From: Globisporangium splendens
Taxonomy: Eukaryota; Oomycota; Peronosporomycetes; Pythiales; Pythiaceae
Reading direction: 5' to 3'
Length of the DNA stretch: 64,000 nucleotides
Assembly: GCA_006386115.1 (NCBI GenBank)
Contig: VFIW01000004.1
Coordinates: 310,001 to 374,000, forward strand
Under the pieces are notes generated by a model, which searched no databases, was not told the DNA's origin, and saw only the letters and a list, made by a program, of their open reading frames with translations. Positions within the stretch are counted from its first letter, which is position 1. Each line of letters begins with the position of its first letter. This document shows, one piece after another, positions 22,831-32,379 of this stretch. A program made the translations under genes and the position numbers.

Positions 22831-24090
22831 ATGGCGCACGCTGAGGGCCACGTGCTGGGCAACTTCCACACGTACTACAGCTTCAACCCGGCGGATGAGC
22901 GCCTGCGCTTCATGGACGTGCCCACGAGCAACGCGGTGCGGCAGGCGCTGCTCGCGTTGGGCAATGCCGACAAGAGTCACAGCAGCACGACGACGGTCAT
23001 CGACATTGGGTGCAACGAAGGCGATCTCACCATTGGTCTCTACGATGCGCTCAATGGACGCCGAAAGCCTGAGAACGGCGCCAGCAGCAGCACGCCGTTC
23101 GTGGACGTGAACTCGTTCGACATGAACAACATGAGCATCCTGAACGAGCTGGTGCACAAGCAGCGGAAGCAGGTCGAGTTCGTCGTGACCGACGAAGGCG
23201 GCACCAACTTCCGCAAGCACTACTCGTGCGAGATCAAGCTCGATGGAGTGTTTTTGGGCAAAGGTGAGGGCGTGTCGAAGCAAGTCGCCAAGGCAAAAGC
23301 GGCCGAAGTCGCGCTTTGCGTTCTGCAAAATGGCGGACAAGAAAAAGTGTCGGAAGTAGCTGCCGAAGCAACGCACCAAGACGGCGAGAAATGTGCTGCG
23401 ACCCAAGAACAAACGAAAAAAGAAACACAGGCAGAAGAAGAAAATCTGATTGAGCTCAAAGAACGCAAGAAGCTGTTTGTGCTTGGTGTGGATATCGACA
23501 AAGTGCTGATTGAACGAGCAGTGAAGAAGCCCGTAGAGGTGACAGAGGGAGATGTGGTGCAGTTCTGTTACGCCGATGTGAGCGACAAGTCCTTTGACGA
23601 CACGACCCACTCGTTCCTGGAACCAGCAAAGCGGTCGCCGTCGCAACGCCCATTCGACCTCGTGACGTGCTTCAGTGTGACCATGTGGATCCACTTAAAC
23701 CAAGGAGACGACGGACTCTGGAAATTCCTCGATAAAGTCGGCGAGATGACCGAACACCTGATCGTCGAGCCTCAGCCATGGAAATGCTATCGGTACGTTG
23801 AGTTTATTATCCGACGACTTCTATTTTGCCTACTTATACCAAGTTTTCACTGTGTTTGCCTCAAAATTAGCAATGCGATTAAGCGCCTGAGCCGGAGACG
23901 AATGGAGATCCCTGCATCGTTTAAAGAGATCCAAGTGCGCCAGGACGTTGTCGAGCGCATCGACGCGTTCCTCTCCGATGCCGGGCGCTTCCGCTTCAAG
24001 ACCCAGTTAGGACGCACGAACTGGTCGCGACCGGTGGTTCTCTACAGTCGCACACCAATCCCAGGTCTCACATACGCCAAGAGCTCATGA
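22831..24090 (+). CDS. BCDIN3D-type RNA 5'-phosphate methyltransferase with inserted dsRBD
   Basis: S-adenosylmethionine-dependent Bin3-family enzyme; human BCDIN3D methylates the 5' monophosphate of tRNA-His and some small RNAs. Exons 22831-23792 and 23871-24090 encode 393 aa; the 78-nt intron is in frame and stop-free, so retention would still give a protein. Motif I is VIDIGCNEGDLTIGLYDAL (~54-72). The fold resumes at LFVLGVDIDKVLIERAV (~215), then DLVTCFSVTMWIHLNQGDDG and the highly diagnostic LIVEPQPWKCYR (~310-321) interrupted by the intron, and GRTNWSRPVVLY near the end. Between motif I and the next strand lies an insert (~99-170) with SILNELVHKQ, VTDEGGTNFRKHYSCEIKL and VSKQVAKAKAAEVALCVL, which is a double-stranded RNA-binding domain, followed by a Glu/Lys-rich linker. 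Family identity is firm. Confidence 0.9.
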   Translation: MAHAEGHVLGNFHTYYSFNPADERLRFMDVPTSNAVRQALLALGNADKSHSSTTTVIDIGCNEGDLTIGLYDALNGRRKPENGASSSTPFVDVNSFDMNNMSILNELVHKQRKQVEFVVTDEGGTNFRKHYSCEIKLDGVFLGKGEGVSKQVAKAKAAEVALCVLQNGGQEKVSEVAAEATHQDGEKCAATQEQTKKETQAEEENLIELKERKKLFVLGVDIDKVLIERAVKKPVEVTEGDVVQFCYADVSDKSFDDTTHSFLEPAKRSPSQRPFDLVTCFSVTMWIHLNQGDDGLWKFLDKVGEMTEHLIVEPQPWKCYRYVEFIIRRLLFCLLIPSFHCVCLKISNAIKRLSRRRMEIPASFKEIQVRQDVVERIDAFLSDAGRFRFKTQLGRTNWSRPVVLYSRTPIPGLTYAKSS

Positions 24091-24332
24091 GCAACTAGCT
24101 ATGTAACTGCGTTTGAAGCAACTCATTGTGCTGCAGCTCTTTTAATTTGCTCGCCGCAACCGCTTTCGGCGCTTCCAGGTTGCTCCCTTGAACCACACGC
24201 TGTGACACAATTGGTGGCACCAATGATGCACATGTTCACACATCATGCATTTCAGCTAAATGTTAATAACACCATGGTGCGACAGTGGGAGTCGCAGTCA
24301 ACACAACAGCACACAACTGAGAGGGAGCCAAA

Positions 24333-26845
24333 ATGGACGTGCTGCTGAGCCCGATGCGCTCGATCTCCATAGGCGCGCGCGACGCGGACGGCGCCGTGGA
24401 CGTGCGCATGGACGCGCTCTTCGCGACGGCGCTGCTCTTCGTGATCGTCGTGGTGCCGCCGCTGCTGCGGATCCGCATGATGTACACAGCCTGCTGGCTG
24501 TTCTTCACCACACTCACGCACTTCGTGATCGAGTCGGACGCCGCGCGCGGCATCGCTACGTCCATGGGCATCACCATCATGGTCGGATGGTACACGCTGC
24601 GTATCTTTGACCGGTACGCATTCACGGCGGTGTTGAATGGCTGGCTGGGCGTCTGGGCGAGCTCCCCCGCGCTCGGGTTCCTCGCGCGCGTTGGGGACTT
24701 TCTGATCCATCTCGTGCTCCCGATGCTCCTCATCTCGTGCTACCTCCCACTCGTGCGGGTGTGGATGAGCATCCCTGCGCTAATGTAAGCGCCCGCTTGC
24801 TTCGATTGTATGCAAGACTATGCACAGCAACTGAGTTAATGCTTCATCTGCTTTTGATTGTAGCTCGTCGCGGTTGTGGAGCCACTTTGTGGTCGGCGGC
24901 GGCGTGTTCCCGAAGGCCGACCACGTGTACCGCTTCTCGCCACCCCGCTCCCAGCATTTCTGGAACGCAGCGTACAAGATGGAGCTCATGCTCAACATGT
25001 TTGTCCCGCTCTTCTGTGTCCTGGCACACCAGGTAGGACTTTCTGGACAGTCTCCTGAATAACTTTTGGTCGAAAATGAAACAGAAGTCGGCGATTGTTC
25101 TCGCCCGTTTGCCCTTCATATACATATGCACGCTTCTTGTTGTGTATATATGCCTTGGTACGATATTTTATGACACTTTTGTCTCTCGTCTTCTTTTTCG
25201 TCCTGTAGCGCTCGTTCTGGGTGTACGTTGCGACAGCAGTAGCTGGTGCCGTCTTGCTCAGTCTCCAGCTCGTTCGCTCGCTGTCGTTGCCGAAGCTGCG
25301 GCTCAATGCAAAGAAAATTATGTGTCGCCTCCTATCGAGCGGAGGCATTCAACCGTCTGTGGTGTGTGTCGCTTTCTTGTTTCTTGGGATCTTTGTAATC
25401 ACTCTTTTAACTTTTTTTTTTTATATGCACCAAAATAATAGGACTTTGTGGTTCGCGACGACTCGTTTTGGCTCGATTGGATGAGCGACGGTCTCGTTGC
25501 CATTGGTGAATCGTACGTTGGCGGACTCTGGGGAGTCAATGCGTCGAAAACCCTGGATGAAGTCATCGCCGGGTTGATGACGATCCCAATGGAAGCGCGC
25601 CAGGAAATGTATCGCTCGTGGAGCGCGCGCTTCGTGGCGCTTGCCGCTCGATTGTTCAATTATGCGCCGTCGTCAGTTGGGCTTGTTGTCGGGGCTGCAT
25701 CGGAACAATTTGATCTGTGCCCGAAATTCCGAAGAGATTACATGGACAGGTACCTGCATCAGGGCTTTGGCGTGTGGGGAGATGGCGTGACGAACATTGA
25801 GGTAATGCACTTCATCCATTCTTGGCATGCACAGTCTGTTCTTAATAACGATCTATGGTCTTGAATACTTTTCTAGGAAGCACAAGCGCGAAAACTCGCA
25901 AGCATCGCTGAAAAATTGCAGTTGGAGGTTGGCAAGAGTTGGCAGTAGCAAAAGGTCGGGAGTGTGAAGTCTCTGATGCTGGTGTTTTTTTTGTTTGTTC
26001 AAAAAGGAGGGGCATTGTGTTCTTGATCTGAACATCGGGTCTTGGGGTGGAGTCGGGTGCTACTTGGCAGAGCAACACGAAGGTATCACCGTCGTGTGCG
26101 TTTTGTCGTCGATCCAGGAGCTCGTGCACGTCAAGGCGTTCGCTGACGAACATGGCGTGCTGGACCAGATGGAGTTTATTCTCGCCGAGACACCGGACAA
26201 GGTATGTTTCAACTCGGTTTGGTTGCTCACCTTATGCTCCGTCTCATATATCCTCTGCACATGCGCTTGTGTGAATAGCTTCTGACAACGTTGAGTGGCT
26301 TCCACGCGTCCAACTTTGACCGCATCGTCTGCAGTGGTGTTGTTGAGACGCTAGTGGATTCTCAGAAACTGCGCTTCCTGCGCACGATCAAGCGCGTTCA
26401 GAAATCGCACGCGCTCATGCTGCTCGAGTTCATCGCGTGCTCGACTGCGCGCACGACGACTCACGGATGGAACAACAAGTACGTCAATAGTTCGTTCCCG
26501 TGCTACCCGTTCACTCTCGCACAGTTCCGCATGCTGGTCGACGAATGCGCGTTTACGGTGCACGAGATCGCGGCGTACTCGCAGCACTACGAGCAGACGT
26601 TCTTGGAATGGCACCGCCGCTTCCAAGCGCGCTGGCACGACGACGACGACAGTCAGCAGCAGCTGCTGCTCCAGGGCCGCCGTCTGGGGCGACTGAGCTC
26701 TGGTGGGTCCGTGGAGGCAGCGCCGCTCGACCGCGATCGCTCGCTGCCGGAGTCGTTCAAGCGCACGTGGGAGTTCTATCTGCTGCATTCCGCTGCGTGC
26801 TTCCGAGCGCAGGCGCTGCAAGTGTATCAAGTGCGCTTGTCCTGA
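24333..26845 (+). CDS. Membrane-anchored cyclopropane-synthase-like methyltransferase, 648 aa
   Basis: Seven exons close in phase: 24333-24784, 24864-25032, 25209-25361, 25442-25801, 25877-25927, 26007-26201 and 26279-26845. Residues ~25-150 contain four or five hydrophobic helices, and two more lie near 185-225 (LMLNMFVPLFCVLAHQ; FWVYVATAVAGAVLLSL). The second half follows cyclopropane-fatty-acid synthase and fungal sphingolipid C9-methyltransferases: GLVAIGESYVGGLWG, then EEAQARKLASIAEKLQLE joined to EGHCVLDLNIGSWGGVGCYLAE, then VCSGVVETL. The usual motif I, VLDIGCGWGG, is altered to LDLNIGSWGG: the Cys and the first Gly of the GxGxG loop are changed, so SAM binding is uncertain. The N-terminal multi-span domain is unusual. 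Likely a lipid-modifying membrane enzyme, substrate unknown. The donor after exon 5 (GTTGGC) is weak. Confidence 0.78.
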
Positions 26846-27017
26846 CCAGGTGGACACTGGGTGGACACTTAAAGTACAGTAGGAACTAGACCAGGGACCA
26901 ACTTCTAAACTAGGGACATTGAGTCCTGCAACGTTATTGACTGCTGCAACTTTAGAAAATATACCATAATAGAAGCCCCTCTCCATATCGACAGCAAATT
27001 GAGATTAGATCGAGTGA

Positions 27018-28495
27018 ATGGGAATGGCGGAAGGCGCGTGGGAAAAGTTCGTGGACGACGACACGCAGACGCCGTACTACTACAACAGGAGCACGGGCGA
27101 GTCGTCCTGGGAGGTGCCCGAAGGCTACGCCGAAAGCGAAAGTGGCGCTGTGGCTGATGATGGCGAGCAGGGGGCAGCAGTGAAAGCGTCGTCGTTGCCG
27201 CCGAAATGGAGGAAGTACTTTGACGATAGTGCCGGGAAGCCGTACTATTACGACGAAGCTAATGGAGTCACGCAATGGGAAGAACCCGAAGGCTTCGTCG
27301 ATGTCGCATTAGGTGCGTTTGCGTGTGTATATGTGTGTGTGTCTGTGGTAGTGCGTGCTGATGAGCTTGTGTTGCTGTTTGTGTGTGAGTAGACGACGAA
27401 GGTGATGGAGACGATAACGAACATGACAGCGAATCTGACGACGATGAAGAGCAGCCGCCTGTGCGGGTCGCAGAAGCGAAGGCAGATCAAAGTGAAGAAG
27501 CGGATCAAGCGGAGGGACCTGAGCAAACCACAGCAGCAGCAGTGGAGACGCAATCGACTGAGGGCAAACCGGTTGCATCGGCAAACGACCCGGCTTCGCA
27601 TGACACGCCGACGCAAGCCACTAGCGAGCACAAGTGGGTGAAACATATCGACGCGTCGAGTGGAAAACCGTATTATCACGACACAGTCAGTGGGAAAACG
27701 CAATGGGAGGAGCCCGCCGATTTCGTAGACGCATCACCCATGTCCGCAGCCGCAGCTGAGTACCAAGCTCACTTGACTCGAGTCCGCACCGAGCGCTTGA
27801 CGCGTGTTACACAGCAAGTGCTGGATCCAACGGGCAGTCTTGGGCGCTTGAATGCGATCCTCAGTGGCATTGACTCAGGAAACACCACTGCTCCCCTACC
27901 GGAGGACGATGGCGTTGATGATGCACAGCTGCAAGGTGCTATCAAGAAAGTAGAGTGGCAGCAGCATGTGGATCCGCATACGCAGCGCTTTTACTACCAC
28001 AATACGGCCACAGGCGTCACACAGTGGCAAAAGCCCGATGCGCCGATCATGTCTGGGGTACGTGCTTATGACTAATTCTTGTTTCGTTGCACACGTACTT
28101 TGGCAGACGATATGATGAGCTAATCTCGCTTTATTTGTATGTTGTAGCTGGCCGATTGGGTGCCGCCGGAAGTGTCGGATCCTCAGCAAGATGCTGCGAA
28201 CCGGAAGACCGTCTCGGGCGTGAACTACACGGCGAAGGCGAAATTTAACCGCATCACGGGCAAATACGAGCAGATGGGCGGCGATGACTACTGGCACTCG
28301 ATGGGCGTCGCGAACGACAAAGCGGGACGTCAAATGAGCCATTTCTTCGACATGACGGATCTCGAGAAGAACCGCGAAGAAGCCAAGCTGCTCAAGGAGA
28401 AACTCAAACGCAAGAACATCGACTGGAAGAAGATCGCCGCCGAGAAAAAGGCGAAAAAGCAAAAGCAAAAGAACGAGTGGATGTACCAGGATTAA
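27018..28495 (+). CDS. Protein with four WW domains, probable splicing factor, 435 aa
   Basis: Exons 27018-27312, 27393-28057 and 28148-28495 close in phase. Four WW domains are spaced along the protein: WEKFVDDDTQTPYYYN (~8-37), WRKYFDDSAGKPYYYD (~64-94), WVKHIDASSGKPYYHD (~178-207) and WQQHVDPHTQRFYYHN (~286-315). Each has two Trp and a YYY/YYH aromatic core and binds Pro-rich ligands. An acidic linker follows the second domain. The C-terminal ~100 residues (KFNRITGKYEQMGGDDYWHS, then HFFDMTDLEKNREEAKLLKE, then a Lys-rich tail) resemble the C-termini of plant and protist WW proteins linked to spliceosomes (FBP21/FNBP4-like). That role is inferred from composition and domain arrangement. Start is the ATG at 27018; the one at 27024 would remove two residues. 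Confidence 0.85.
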
Positions 28496-28617
28496 CTTAT
28501 AGAAGTAACATGCATTTTGGAATCGAGTCTCTCTCTCTCTTCGTCCATGGAATGAGTGTTCCAAACGTTCCACATTACAAGAAAGAGTACAACCACCCAG
28601 AAAAGAAGCCACATTCG

Positions 28618-29145
28618 TCACACATTTTTCGTCGACTCCAATGAGCTCTCCGAGGAACTAAGGTTATCCGGTAAATACGCAGCAACCCAGCTCAAAGCCC
28701 AACTTCCTGTATCTGCACCAGCAGCCGTAGCTTGGTTTTCAACAAGACGCGTTTCCCCTGTTGCAAGTCCTGCACTTTCAGTGACGGCCAGCCGCTCACG
28801 ATGCTTGGTCTCTTCTACACCGACTCGGGATTCCGCAGGAAATGTGATCGCTTCTTGTGGCAATTCCACCAATATATGGATATCCTTCCATGCTGGCACG
28901 AACTTCTTTCCAAAATAATCATCGAGCTTCCACAATGGTCGCATTCTGTTGTACTGACGATCGATTCTTGCTCGCAGCAAGTTCTTCACACTGAGATCGT
29001 CTTGCAACCACTGGCCACTCGCATTCTTTGCGAGATACAGAGTCAAATCACTTCGGGCAAATCTGAAGCGTTTTCCGTACTTCTGCTTGCGGAAAATGGC
29101 ATCCTGAAGGTCTTCGACAATGTGGAAACGAGTCACTCGATTCAT
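28618..29145 (-). pseudogene. Crinkler (CRN)-like fragment with LYLAK motif, 175 aa
   Basis: The reading frame carries the recognition region of oomycete Crinkler effectors: VEDLQDAIFRKQKYGKRF, then LTLYLAK at residues 34-40 (the LxLFLAK/LYLAK motif), GQWLQDD, and LDDYFGKKFVPAWKDIHILV ending in ELP, matching the segment that leads into the DWL region. The usual first ~25 residues, a short hydrophobic strand-rich start, are absent: an in-frame stop lies two codons upstream of the first ATG, and no matching exon is convincing in the 190 bp up to the NSE2 gene. After residue ~97 the sequence becomes a Glu/Ser/Thr-rich tail with no recognised C-terminal toxic or kinase domain. It is therefore a decayed, truncated or atypical CRN. 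The LYLAK variant is typical of Pythium. It lies convergent to the WW gene. Confidence 0.6.
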
Positions 29146-29334
29146 TCCTCAATTCTTCTTGCACTCATTTCTGATCACAACAGCACGTATTGCGGTAAAC
29201 GTCAATGGAACAGCACAGCGCCGTCAAGGATAAACGTGCAGGTGGGACTCTCTCGTAAAAGCGAAAGTGGATTGCACGGTGTGAGTTGTTCGACTCTTGC
29301 ACTTGACTTTGACTGTGTGGTTTGGGTGGGAAAT

Positions 29335-30475
29335 CTAATCTACAACATACTCTTCGTCTTCCGCTTCGTCGTCACTGTACCCTCGTGGCGCCAAAGCCGA
29401 ATTCGTCTGCGTGCGCTGCTGCTGCGCGCCATTTTTGCTACACAACAACACGGGGATCGAGCAAGTGCCTTTGCTGTTGGGCGGTAGTTAAGTGCACCAT
29501 GCAGGCGAGACTGAACGTACCGACGAGCAATGAGCACCTCCATCTCGACATCTCGCTCGAGGTTGTTGAACGACAGCTTTTGCGGACAACCTAAGAGGAA
29601 GAAAGCCGTTAGATCCCACTCACATGTACAAATGACATTGCTTTTGCGGGTTCACATACCAGCGACTGGACACTTTTTGCTTCTCTGCAAATGCGCACGG
29701 ATGCCTTGCTCCGAGTACGTGTGGTTGCAACTTGGACTGTTTGTTTACGAGAGACAGGCGGATACAAGTGAGATACATGCGTTTGGTCCAAACACACTCG
29801 CACAAGGAAGAACGTACTTTCGCAGCGGTTTTACCATCTCCAGTTGTGTCACGGGACAGATCGCGCTTCGCGTACTCTCGCTTTGCTGGAACACCACCTC
29901 TTCGTCGCCATCTTGCTCCAGTTCAATCTGCACGCCATCCAAAGAGCCAACGTCAGTTTAGAACCCACGTAATACAGCCACAATAACAATCATGAATGCG
30001 CTTCACATACACCAGCCTTTTCGCAAAAGCGCTTGTAAAATTCGTGCTTGGTTGCGTTCACTTTCGGCTCGACAAGGCTCTCGTCGATCATCTTGTCGAT
30101 CATGGCCGGGTCCTATTTTCCTTGCACAGTGACACCCGATATCAATCAACAGAGCCACACACGGTAGCAATCGTAAAGCCGCAGGTACTATACCAGTTCG
30201 CCACTTTCGACCATGGACTCCATCTCCTCCAGCTGCTGCTTGTACCGCGCGAGCTGCGTCTCGAGCATGGCGAACTCCTTCGTGGTCTCCTCCAGCGCGT
30301 TCACGTGGTCTTGGTCCTCGAAGTCCTTGAGCATGCCGGCGTTGTTGCAGAGCGAGTCGAAGCCCTCGATCGTGTACTTGAGGATCTCGAAGTTCTGCTT
30401 CTTGGCGGCGTAGAGCGCCATCTTCATGGCCGCGGGCATCGCGCGCTTGATGCTCGTCTCCAGGTCGTCGTCCAT
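29335..30475 (-). CDS. NSE2: NSE2/MMS21 SUMO E3 ligase (SMC5/6 complex)
   Basis: SP-RING SUMO ligase of the SMC5/6 DNA-repair complex. Six exons close in phase: 30475-30194, 30112-30011, 29927-29818, 29736-29660, 29590-29521 and 29437-29335, giving 247 aa. Residues 1-130 form long helices that dock on the SMC5 coil (LETQLARYKQQLEEMESMVE). The SP-RING is assembled over three exons: AICPVTQLEMVKPLRNPSC, NHTYSEQGIRAHLQR, KKCPVAGCPQKL, with the conserved CPxT, Cys-x-His and CPxxGC ligands around residues 149-190. The tail is acidic (DDEAEDEEYVVD). An upstream ATG would add a hydrophobic stretch through the promoter; the MDDD start is preferred because it gives the usual soluble N-terminus. About 220 bp separate it from divergent CSN7. 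Confidence 0.9.
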
Positions 30476-30696
30476 GGTTGCTTGGTTGCCTTTTTTGCTT
30501 GTTGCTGCACGCCAAAAAATTAAGAGCACATTCAACAGCATTAAGAACCAGCAAAGTGCCAGCATCAATGGTTAAGAACTGGATACAAACTGTTAATAAC
30601 CGACACACAAGGTAATAATACGTTATAACATACACTGTTTGAATCGGAAAAATGAGAGCGAAAACACACATACAACAAAGAGAAGGTGAACACAAG

Positions 30697-32083
30697 ATGG
30701 CGTTCGATGCGGCCGGCGCGTCCAGTCTGGAGCAGTTCACGCTGCTCGCCAAGAACGCGCGTGGACGAGCGTGCGTGGCGCTGGTCCAGCAGGTGCTGAC
30801 CAACAAGAAGCTGTTCGTGTTCCGAGAGCTGCTCGACATGCCCAACGTCCAGGCGCTGCAGGATACGGAAAGCCACGGCTACTACGAACTGCTCAAGATC
30901 TTCTGCTTTGGCAACTACGGCGATTACCTCGGTATGCATGCAAACCTTGTTTTATGCTGGTTTCACTGTGTGTGGGCGAAGAGATCGCGTGTGCTCATGT
31001 GTGCGGATGTGGACTGTGTTGACAGCGCGTAAGGAGGAACTGCCAGCGCTGACCCCGCAGCAGGTCCAAAAGCTTCGAAAGCTCACCGTTGTGTCCCTTG
31101 CCCACAGATACAAGGTGAGTCCCGGTTGTTTTGAGTCGCGAAAGAGCAAGGTAGACATGCTGGAGTGAGCTTTTGAAGCTGATTCAATGATTGTGTAGCT
31201 CGTGCCGTACAATGTGCTGATGGAGGGATTGGATGTACCCACTGTGCGAGAACTCGAAGATATCCTGATCGAGACTATCTATTCAGTGAGTACTTGGACT
31301 CTGTTTTGCAGGCGCGCGACCGCGTGTGTTGACGTTTTGTGTGGTTGCTGTATGTGAATGCTGTAATAGGGTCTCGTGCAAGGGAAACTGGACCAGAAGT
31401 CGCAAGCTTTTGTTGTCAAGTACGCCGTTGGACGCGACACCCAACACGAAGATATTGACAGCATGATCGCAAAGCTCACGAGCTGGTACGACACGCGTTT
31501 CTCGCATATTCTGACGAGTTCGGACGGTATGATCGAGTATTTGACTGTGGTTGCGACAACCCGCTTGATTCGTTCTTTTGACAGGAGATCGGAAGCGTCG
31601 ACTATCTGCACCAAGATCAACGACATCCTCATGTACGAGCCTACAATATAGCGCAAAGAAAACAAATGATTGTCTTCTCGTTGGTACTAACATTCTGCTA
31701 CTTTGTCGTTATTTGGCATACAGTTTTGCTGAAAACTTGGCGGAGAATGAAAAGGTCCGTGACGAATCGATCCGCTCGAAGATCGCATCTCGCGCCAACA
31801 GCACCGAGCGTGGAGGAAAAGTGTTTGGAGGAAGCGCCATTCCGGGTCTTCGCGGGAACGGCGATTATAGCATGTACCAAGATGCCAATTACGGCAACGG
31901 TCGTCGTGGGTGAGTGGAAGAGTTGTCTTGTGCTGTGCGCTGAAACCTGTTTCTTGCTGCATGGATCCCTGTATCTGACCCTGCTTGTATCTATTCTTTT
32001 TGACTGTCTTTCCCTGGTATCGCTATAGAATGCCTGGAGGCAAGCAGCGTCTGCACAGCATGCCGCGCAAAGGACGTCTTTAA
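30697..32083 (+). CDS. CSN7: COP9 signalosome subunit 7 (CSN7)
   Basis: PCI-domain subunit of the COP9 signalosome, which deneddylates cullin-RING ligases. Exons are 30697-30931, 31026-31114, 31199-31285, 31370 to about 31526 or further, 31724-31909 and 32029-32083. Motifs match CSN7: FTLLAKNARGRACVALVQQV, VFRELLDMPNVQAL, LTVVSLAHRYKLVPYNVLME, VRELEDILIETIYS, GLVQGKLDQKSQAFVVKYAV and GRDTQHEDIDSMI, i.e. the whole PCI/winged-helix region. The C-terminal helix (FAENLAENEKVRDESIRSKI) and a basic tail (MPRKGRL) follow. The segment 31526-31650 is ambiguous: an intron with a GTATGA donor is expected, but no acceptor keeps phase, whereas straight read-through to about 31632 does. The protein is about 250-290 aa depending on that choice. 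Confidence 0.88.
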
Positions 32084-32379
32084 AGCAAAAGCTCATGCGT
32101 TGTCATGTGGAAGCAAGTTGGCATGCATGTTTGGGGGGTGAAAATGTGTTGGACCCAATAACCCACTGTGTGGGAGAAACCTATGACTCCAACTGGGTCT
32201 TTCTGACAACGTCTGGAAACTGGTGTTCTGTTTTTGTAAGCAATTTGTTTTATACAGCTCTCACGAAACAAGACCATAAAAAGAACGATGATGGTGCTCT
32301 CACTGGACATGGCAATGGAATGGTGGTAGACAGATAACAGAGAGGTGGTGTGGCTGCAAACGGCCACTTGGTGAGTCCC

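Noticed and set aside
30476..30568. N-terminal membrane anchor on NSE2
   Set aside because: The extra hydrophobic residues come from extending the frame into the promoter; NSE2 proteins start with soluble helices.
32350..32379. Earlier start of the DHX33-like protein at 32350
   Set aside because: That codon is GTG; the first ATG in frame is at 32380.
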